64,000 nt of DNA, taken from assembly GCA_902728285.1 (NCBI GenBank), contig CACVBU010000590.1:554828-618827 (forward strand), written 5' to 3'. The DNA is from Clytia hemisphaerica. Lineage: Eukaryota > Cnidaria > Hydrozoa > Leptothecata > Clytiidae. A program made the translations under genes and the position numbers. Each line of letters starts with the position of its first letter. Positions within the stretch are counted from its first letter, which is position 1. The notes beneath the pieces were generated by a model, which had not been told where the DNA came from, ran no database searches, and saw only the letters and a list, made by a program, of their open reading frames with translations. This document shows, piece by piece, positions 56,511 through 64,000 of the stretch.

Positions 56511-59500
56511 CTAAAATCGAAATTGCAAAAGTAAATTAGATAAAAGCCATTTCCTGAAATCGATAACGTTCAATTTGTATAGATGATTTCGTTTGTTTCC
56601 TTTTTATTCACTTTAGGAACATAACACATAGGGTAAAAGCTTTTACAATGTGAAACTTTCTCAGTGAATCAAAAAGTTTCAACACAATTTTTCATTTTTG
56701 TGTACCGGGTGACCCAAAAAAAGTTTAAGTGTTTGGTGGCAACGTGGAGCCACCCAATGGTTTCTGATAATTTTTTATTTTCATTAGAAATTCTATTCTA
56801 TTAGATAGAGGAAAGCCCAACTTAAATTTTGAGCTGTAACTTTCCAATTTGGTTCAGAATTTACGAAGTTATAAACTTTTACAGTAAAAAATACTTTAAA
56901 AAGGGTTATCAAATTATCAAATTATCAAATTAGGCATACTTTAATGCTTTCAGAGAAGTTTTTTTTGAAAAGTAAAGCTTTTAACTTCATGAAATACTGA
57001 ACCAATTTCAAAAATTTATACCTCAAATTTTAACTTAGGCTTTCCTCTATCAATAGAATGAAAAGACCATTTTTAGCTCCAAGAGGCCATCAAACACTTT
57101 TTTGTGGGCTACCCGGTATTTTATGTAATCTGATAATTAAAAAAAAACATGAGTTTTTCAAAACAAAACGCATCATAGCCGAAATCATCTATTTATTGTA
57201 CTGTTTTTTTCGTTCCCTGATATAATACGACAAGAAGAATGTTCTCACCTATGACACCTTCAACAATATTTGAAGCTTCGACACGGCTTGAACCTAAAAA
57301 GAAAGTTTCTTTGTTAAAACAGGTAAAAACACATCAATCCGTCTAGCAGTTGCAAGTTGTAATATTGCAAATTAGATACTCGCTTAATAATTGGTATTCC
57401 CTCCTAATTAGGCTAGAATCTGTAGTAAATTCAAACATAAATTTGTTACAATTGTCAGAGTAATATTATTTTAAGTTCGATCAAGACGGACGTCAATTTA
57501 AGTTTAAATTAAAAAAAGGGCTGTTGCGAACAAATCCTTTGGGAGTTTTATAGACGAGAAAGATAGAAATGGTGTGGCGTCAAGATCAAGCTTTAAGATA
57601 TTTTGGATGAACGAATACAACAACAAATTTCGTAACAAAACAATATAGATAAGTTTTCCAATTCCAACCAATTCGTTCTAACATTCCTTACCTTGGGTAC
57701 TTAATTCGGTTTGAGTGGGGCACTGCACTTCTTCAATAGTACTTTCTGCTGACACTGAAATAAAATCAAATCAATACATTGTAGATGAAAAATTGAGCAA
57801 GAAAATGGGTTGCTCTAATTTAAATAACGCTTAACGTCATATGAAAGACGGTTAGTAGAAATTATTAGCATTATAAAAAAACGAGCAGTATTTGAATTTG
57901 CTAAATTTTGTATTTTTTATAGAAAATTTATTGACTTGACACATAGAGGTGAAGATTTTTTCGGCTATCAAAAACAGAGAACACATTTAACTTACCAATC
58001 ACATTTTGCGTGGTTTCGCCGGTTTCATTTGGCACACAACGTTTGGGGTACATCCAGAGTCTGATAAACAAGCAGATTTATAGCCTTTAAATTAAGCTAA
58101 GCAAATAGTTTGTAACGGTATCATTTTAACGCATCAGAAGGCTCTTAAAAAAGATAACTTTATTTTAAAACTAAAAGTAATGGTAAAACGACGAATCTGA
58201 ACAGTGCAGGATTTCATTTCGTACCTTCGAACAAAAGAGTCACCGTTGTCATCGCGTTATTTTCGTCGGACATTCCTGATTAATAAATAAAAGCAAGTTT
58301 GAAAAAAAGAACAGTTCTCCAAAGGCAAATCTAACAATGATTATTTATTACTTAATACCCAAAGCATCACGGTTCACGATTACGTTTGTCCTATTAGCAA
58401 AAGGATCGAAAAAATGCGAGAAATAACTAAGCTCGGTTGAAAAAGCAACACACTTATGTCGAATTTTTTTCCAACAAAAAGGGAAGAACTTACTTTCAGT
58501 ACCAGGACCAACAGTTTTGGAGGGTGTTTCAACCACGTCAGATGGTGCTTCAACCTCACTAGAAGGTGTTTCAACATTGTCCGATAATGTTTCAGCCTCA
58601 TCAGAAGGTGTTGTAACCACAGATTGAGATTTACGATAATCTGAAAAAAACATCGGTGAAAATAAGTTTAAGGCTGAAACAAACAAAATCTTTTAAGGGA
58701 AAACAGATGCTGTTAGATAGTGAAAAGTATACCTTTATATGCCATCTTAATGTCTCCTTGATAACATCACCAAAAACAACATTATTCTCCACCACCAGGC
58801 TTTCCATAAAATGAGTGGCAAAGCCAGGAGTCGCATATCCATCGACATGGACCCTTTGCTCGCCACTCAAATAAAGCACAACGCAATGGGCTTACACACT
58901 CTTGTTTAGGGTATTTAACTAGAGATAAGAAGAGAAACACGCTGAGAATAACATTTTTAGTTATGAAATTATTTAAAAAATTTCAAAGAATCAAACTCAT
59001 TTACTATCTATCTATAAAAACCTTTAAAAGTTTACTGTATTATTGGCTATACTAAGGAGGTAAATAATGAAAAAGAACAAAAAAGGACCCATTCATGTTT
59101 CTAGGGCTATTTTTTCTAAACAGCAAAAGGTTCAACAAAAATATTTTAACTTACTCTTTTTCTGATATATTTTTTTTGTTGGCACAGGTCAACTTTTCCT
59201 TTTGGGATGTCATCCATTGTTGTGGCTGTCAATTTTGATTGCTGCATTCCACAGAGACTGCACTTCTTACATGCGTTACTGGGCATGGGCTCTCTGCAAT
59301 GTTGACAACACTGGAAAGAATGCCATAAAAATATTTAACAGTTTTGAAATTACTACCATGATATCGAGGGTTCGACTCCTTTTACCCCTTTGGAATTTAT
59401 TGAATTATGGATACACACATTTTGCTGTAGACAGCCTTATATTGAAACGATCAAATTAGAGAACTGAAAATCTTGCTATATATCCTAACTTAAGAGAATA

Positions 59501-62500
59501 CATTCACAAAAGAATCTTTCTCACCTTGTTTTGCTTTTGCCACAAGAACCCATTTCTGGCAGGCATTAATGTTCAGCGGTTCTTTACAGTGTTGACAAGA
59601 CTAGATGAAAGGAAAAGAGTGACCAGTTAGAACTAAAATAATATAAAGTATTTATATCTTTATATCTCTATCTGAGAAAAATTACAGGAAATCGTGAATT
59701 GAGAAAAATTTAACTTCAAATCTTAAAAGAATGTTCACATTAATAAAAGAGGTTCAAAATTATTTTCCTATATAGAAATGGCTAGCATTCTAAGATCAAG
59801 CCGTATCATTTTACCTTGTTTAATTTCTGCTTTTTTAAAGACGATCCACCTTGATCAACACCTTCCAAATTTACTGTACAACTATCTAAAAAGTAAAATT
59901 AATAACCTTCTGTAAACATTATTTCTATATGAATCAACTAGCCACATGATATACACGGTCAGCAAACGATGTCATACCTCAGGATGCAAGCCTATTTTGC
60001 AATCTGTAGACAGGAGTTTCATTATCATCAGTTAGGGTCAGGGTCAGGGTTGGAGTTGGAGAAGTCGTTTGCCAACCACTCTACACAAGGGTTATTTTTT
60101 ATCAAAAGTTTTACAAACAAATTGTGAACAATTTGAGCTTCATTCAAAGCTTCATCTTTTATTAAGGGTACTCGATTAACTTTCGACCGTTTTAAATTTT
60201 CCTTACTTTGAAATTCAAAACTTACATTCCAAGTCAAAATGTTTTGTAAAGTCTCCCAGTCAATTGTCCAACGTCGAATTGTCCAATGTTAAAGTCATCG
60301 TGATTTTAGTAATTGATGTCATGTCATGTCATGTCATGTCATGTCAGTTAGTTAGTTAGTTAGATTGTTAATCGGTCAGTAATTTGTACAAGTAAATTAT
60401 TGAATTACTGTATTTACTTGTAGCTGAAAAAAGGTTGAAAAATATTTTACTGAAACATAATGGGTGTCATTGGACCCTTCAAAGCCCATCTTAAAACCTC
60501 CCTTCTCAATATTATGTAAAAAACTCACCCTTTTCGTCCTTCTCTTCAAAAAAGGGCCTGATTCATTTTTATTAAGGTCTCTCAATAATGTTTTAAAAAT
60601 GATTATTATAACTAATTATACCCTTCTTTAATGTACAAAAAGTAACATGTAGATTCTTAAAGGAGTTTAGGGGAAAGAATTGGAAAGCAAGACATTCTTG
60701 TATTTCTCCGATATCGGCTTATGGTTAGATTTTAAGAAGAAGAACATCACATTAAAAACAATGATGTATACCTTTAACTGATGATGGTTGGTTTTCTTTC
60801 AAGGTTCTCTTGTTAGTTGTTCCTGACAAATATAAAATACATCATAAATAACCTAAAAAAAGAATTTCAAATTTGTATAAGTTACTCCTCAATTTAATTG
60901 AATCATCTACATTTGTACTCAAAGTTTAAAACCCGTTTCTTTCACACATCGTTTGATTTTTATATTTAAAACAAGTCTTTACTTTACTTGAAATACTTAA
61001 TCAAAAAGAAACTTCAAAAAAAAATTATTGAAAAGAAATATCTTTCTTTTACTCCTTTTTATTTGGAGAATTTCTAGGTTGTAAGTGAGAGATCAGGAAG
61101 AAAAACAAGGAATTTTAAGGGCACATTTTTATAGCCTCAGAAAAATAAACAACAAAATAAGGCTATTTTCATCTTATTTTCTGGTTACAGAGCATGGTTT
61201 AGGTGTGTTTGCAGAATCAAACTGCAGTTTTTGATTGGTTGAAAGTCACAGTTTGTAGGCTTTACTCGTCCAAGCAAATACAGAAACTCCATAAACCTAG
61301 CGGTCATTCAACCTAATGATCAATCAACCTAACGATCCATCGACCCAACAATCCATCAACCAATCTATCAACCAACCTATCCACCAACCACCAATTCATC
61401 AACCTACCAATTCATCGCAAACCAATCTGTCAACCTACAAACCCATCAATCTACCAATCCATCAACCATCTAATTTGCTGACCTACCAATCAATCAACCT
61501 ACCGACCCATCAACCTACCAACCAATCAACCTACCCGACTCAACCTACCGACCCATCAACCGACCCATCAACCACACCCATCAACCTACCGACCCATCAA
61601 CCTACCAACCCATAAACCTAACCAGTGCATAACAAAGTGCAACATTCGCCTTACATGTTCAATTCCACAATAATTTATAATTGTAATTTCGGTCAGTCGA
61701 GGGTTCATCATATTCCGAGATTGGAAACTAGACAAAACTAAAAAACAGGGGCGTTAATAATGTATGTATAATATTAATTCAATATTTATTTATCTTCAAT
61801 TCTTACGAATACAAAATTGGCTTTGTTGCTTCTATACCAAGAGATCGGGTAACTTGCATCAGTGGAGGCTAACATGCATAGCCCTCAAATAAAAAACTGG
61901 CTGGTCATTAAAATACAACTATGCAGCTCCGCTCGCAGCTTTACTCTACCATTTTTGTTTTGATTTAACTTTGTTTTTTAATGAACAGCCAGGTCATTTA
62001 TTTGAGGGCTATGCATGTTAGCCTGTATTTTGACTTCACGGTACTTATCCCCGGATGGTTTCAGTTTTAGAAGTATGACAAAGCATAATTCCAAAATGCC
62101 CGTCCACCCAATTCACTCAATCATTTTAAATTTACTTTAATTATCCTATGATTTCCAAAAAATTAAAACTTTTAATTCATAATTATATAAAAAAATAAAA
62201 AAGTTTGATGCTTCAGTGAAATATTTCAATAAATTCCTAGTTTCAATTTTCAGTGGGCATTTATCTAGCGCTTTGATTATCGCACTACTAAACAATCAAA
62301 CAACCTCCCGATTTATCCACCTAGTGATCTATCCACTAGCCAATCTGTTGACCTACCAATCCATCGACCTACCAACTCGTTGACCGATCCATTCATCTAT
62401 CCCACCCACCAATTCATTGAGCAACCATCATTCCCCCGCCGACCTATCAATCCAAACGATCCATTGGCCTATCCATCAACTAACAAACCCATATACCTAC

Positions 62501-63496
62501 CAATCCTGCAATCCATTGAGAATTCGTTGACCTACTAAATTCATCAACCAACCAATCCGCTGACCTATACCCCAATCCATTGACTACCAATCCCTTAACC
62601 AACCAATCCGCTGACCTATACCCAATCCATTGACTACCAATCCCTTAACCAACCAATCCATTGGCCTGCCAGCCAACTAAACAGACGATCTCAATCGAAC
62701 AGAATCGACGGTCGAACCAGTCGAACCAAATCGAATGCAATCGACCGATTGAAATTCGATTGTCGAACGCAATCGAATCTCAATCGAATATTACCGCAAT
62801 TTTCAGATTTGATTGATATATATTCGATTGCGTTCAATTGATGTTCGATTGCGTTCAATTGGTGTTCGATTGCGTTCAATATTGATGTTCGATTGCGTTC
62901 GATCGTCGATTCATTGACCCCCGGATAGTTCATCGCATAATTTCTACGGGAAATCGAAAGTAATTTCATTGGGCTTGTGATGTTTGAGAGCTTGGATGTT
63001 GGGAAGCTGCAAGAATAAAGCCAGACAATCTCAATCTAACGGAATCGACGATCTGACCAGTCAACAACAATCGAACCAATCGAATATTACCCAGAATTTT
63101 TGACGTTCGATTGAGATTCAATTGCGTTCGACAATCGAATTTCAATCGGTTGATTTGCGTTCGATTTGGTTCGACTGGTTCGACCGTGATTCCGTTTGAT
63201 GAGATTGTCTGGAACTAACCAATACGTCAACCAACCAATTTGTCGACCTATTGATCCATCAACCTAACGATGATCAATCGACCTACAACAATGATCTCCA
63301 TATCATAATGACCAATCCATATCATCCTGCTAACTAGCGCACTAGCACTAGCTAAAGCTGATCCATATTATTATATCGATTGGTGGATGATATCAGATGT
63401 CCAAATGATTATATACCCACTGATTGATGATCCTTCTGTGATGAAATTTGAAAAAAATAAAACAAACAAACCTTTTTCTTGCTTATTAGAATCCAT
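56206..63496 (-). CDS. Unrecognised multi-exon gene with zinc modules and a 21-bp repeat exon
   Basis: Exons: 63496-63472 (ATG), 60822-60772, 59885-59815, 59600-59525, 59310-59155 (doubtful), 58890-58733, 58640-58494, 58275-58225, 58060-57996, 57754-57692, 57293-57249, 56510-56206 (stop). The first exon is MDSNKQEK(G) with a good start context (GTTATGG). Phases run 1, 1, 0, 1 and then mostly 1 through to the stop, supporting one gene. The zinc-module exons are followed by a well-composed unknown segment (VVLYLSGEQRVHVDGYATPG, VVFGDVIKETLRWHIK), a Ser/Thr/Glu-rich middle and an ordered C-terminal domain. Three phase problems remain: 59310-59155 is in phase 0, 58890-58733 is 158 bp, and 58060-57996 is 65 bp. 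No family is recognised, so function is unknown. Confidence 0.65.
56705..57116. mobile_element. Tc1/mariner-like MITE with TA duplication
   Basis: TA at 56703 and 57117 flank CCGGGTGACCCAAAAAAAGT at the left and CTTTTTTGTGGGCTACCCGG at the right. Inside, GAGGAAAGCCCAACTTAAAT and its diverged complement repeat the inversion. It lies in the last intron of the gene around it. Confidence 0.78.
57249..58275 (-). CDS. Short middle exons, one with a missing base
   Basis: Exons 58275-58225 (RMSDENNAMTTVTLLFE), 58060-57996, 57754-57692 (VSAESTIEEVQCPTQTELST) and 57293-57249 (GSSRVEASNIVEGVI). All are phase 1 to 1 except 58060-57996, which is 65 bp where 66 is required. One extra A in CCAAATGAAACC would give CQNETGETTQNVI and restore phase. 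The splice sites are all good. Confidence 0.6.
58494..58640 (-). CDS. Exon of five 7-residue repeats
   Basis: After DYRKSQSVVT it contains TPSDEAE, TLSDNVE, TPSSEVE, APSDVVE and TPSKTVG, that is five 21-bp units, and ends GPGTE. Acceptor TTTTTTCAG, donor GAAA|GTAAGT, phase 1 to phase 1. The acidic Ser/Thr-rich units are likely unstructured. Confidence 0.65.
59155..59600 (-). CDS. Duplicated CxxC zinc-module exons
   Basis: Exon 59600-59525 encodes SCQHCKEPLNINACQKW then VLVAKAKQ. Exon 59310-59155 encodes CCQHCREPMPSNACKKCSLC then GMQQSKLTATTMDDIPKGKV. They share CQHC(K/R)EP(L/M)..NAC.K, so one was copied from the other. The first has Trp where the second has the final Cys of a C-x2-C...C-x2-C ribbon. 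The second does not fit the phase of its neighbours, whereas skipping it leaves a phase-1 join, so it may be an alternative or dead exon. Confidence 0.6.
60318..60364. repeat. CATGT and GTTA microsatellites
   Basis: TCATG repeated five times, followed by GTTAGTTAGTTAGTTAG. Confidence 0.85.
61316..61620. repeat. CAACCTACC-type tandem repeat, block 1
   Basis: Imperfect units such as ATCAACCTACCGACCC repeated about 18 times. The open frame read through it (Gln/Pro/Asn/Ser only) is a by-product of the repeat. Block 2 is at 62280-62680. Confidence 0.8.
61848..62060. mobile_element. GGTAACTTGCATCAG MITE, copy 2
   Basis: Left end GGTAACTTGCATCAGTGGAG identical to the copy at 40754. The interior arms TGCATAGCCCTCAAATAA and TTATTTGAGGGCTATGCA are inverted. 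The right terminus is diverged, but both copies are followed by GACTTCACG. Confidence 0.75.
62280..62680. repeat. CAACC-type tandem repeat, block 2
   Basis: More diverged units of the same type as 61316-61620, including a direct duplication of TGACTACCAATCCCTTAACC (near 62580 and 62630). Traces continue at 63220-63290. Confidence 0.7.
62683..63211. mobile_element. CGATTG-family elements, probably two overlapping copies
   Basis: One copy has clear ends: CAGACAATCTCAATCTAACG near 63024 and TGATGAGATTGTCTG at 63211. A second left end, CAGACGATCTCAATCGAACA, starts near 62683. Both are filled with TTCGATTGCGTTCAATTG motifs, like the elements at 39481 and 40297. Confidence 0.65.
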
Positions 63497-64000
63497 AACG
63501 AGATAACTAGCAATGTGTGTTTGTCAGATATAAGAGCACAGTCGATTGGCACTGAATGAAGTATGAGCAGAATACAGGGGAATCTTACGCAACTAGGATA
63601 CCATTATTAAAGCGCAAACTAAATGAGGAGGAGTGAGCGCAAGGCGGCGGAAACGGCACTTAAAAATCACGGATAATCATTGATTTAAGACTCTTGCGAA
63701 ATTAATGATTATCGTTGATTTAACGGTGATAACGGGTTGAAAGGCCACTTGGCGAGGACAATAAAGAAGAAGTGCTGGAACCAGCTCTAAAGAAAAAGTG
63801 TCTTGAATCTGAAGGTATTTTAACTTGGTATTTTATACTTTGTCTTTATATTAGTAAAAACATTTTCAATTTTGTCAGGGCGAAAAGTGTTCTACAATTT
63901 AAAAAAGGGACTTGTGTCGAGATTTAATGTTTTAAGCGCCATTTTTTTAGTTTAGGTATAAACTTATTTCTTTTTTATGATTTGTTGGCGAAAATTTTTG
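63497..64000. other. Upstream region of the second minus-strand gene
   Basis: Probable promoter side of the gene starting at 63496. It contains an imperfect inverted pair, GATAATCATTGATTTAA and TTAATGATTATCGTTGATTT (63670-63725), related to the direct repeat at 35312 and 38820. No TATA-like element can be assigned. Confidence 0.35.

Noticed and set aside
60030-60058. TTAGGGTCAGGGTCAGGG considered as telomere-type repeat
   Set aside because: Only one TTAGGG is present and the rest is GGGTCA; too short to mean anything.
61316-61615. 99-codon Gln/Pro/Asn/Ser open frame
   Set aside because: It is only the translation of the CAACCTACC tandem repeat.
61316-63290. Regular CAACC spacing considered as a CRISPR-like array
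   Set aside because: Units are short, imperfect and without unique spacers, in an animal nuclear context.

Overview
This is an AT-rich animal nuclear sequence: small exons with GT..AG introns, dense short inverted-repeat elements, decayed retroelements, and one assembly gap (35538-36189). The DIRS-type retroelement, the RTE-type LINE, the divergent rhodopsin-like receptor and the kind of multi-domain gene present suggest an invertebrate, most likely a cnidarian. That lineage call is an inference; no marker gene settles it.

Layout. 1-1.9 kb: the 3' half of a decayed DIRS/Ngaro-like retroelement (RNase H plus tyrosine recombinase). 3.8-4.4 kb: an unrecognised minus-strand exon. 7.1-27.7 kb: the centrepiece, a minus-strand gene of at least 16 exons that I rebuilt from splice sites and reading phase. 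In order it encodes a KMT5A-like SET domain, acidic linkers, a long seven-residue tandem repeat (NPDQ[I][S/T/N]Q), two zinc-finger motifs, a Crypton-like tyrosine-recombinase domain (arginine in an ARRGGE box, RHR box, FGHS...IYQ), a lysine-rich and an acidic exon, and a C-terminal Myb/SANT-like domain. 27.9-31.3 kb: a decayed RTE-like LINE on the plus strand. 31.8-33.0 kb: a minus-strand class A GPCR with an in-frame stop. 34.6 kb: a palindromic MITE. 36.8-38.9 kb: a plus-strand lysine/glutamate-rich gene whose C-terminus is supplied by a repeat that also occurs next to the assembly gap. 39.2-48.8 kb: a candidate decayed plus-strand gene with CGATTG-rich hAT-like MITEs in its first intron. 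56.2-63.5 kb: a second minus-strand multi-exon gene, unrecognised, starting with an ATG exon and carrying CxxC zinc modules and, like the first gene, an exon made of 21-bp units.

Most DNA between genes and in introns is non-autonomous transposon sequence. I could delimit about 18 elements by terminal inverted repeats; they fall into TA-flanked families (TACTCTTAGG, TACCTTAAGG, TACCGGGT) and hAT-like families.

A recurring oddity is that several exons are one base short of the length their neighbours' phases demand (20424-21106, 17165-18553, 57996-58060, probably 58733-58890). In three of these the missing base can be placed by a restored motif. Either the loci are young pseudogenes or the assembly carries uncorrected long-read deletions; RNA or short reads would decide. 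All functions below come from reading the sequence without a database search.
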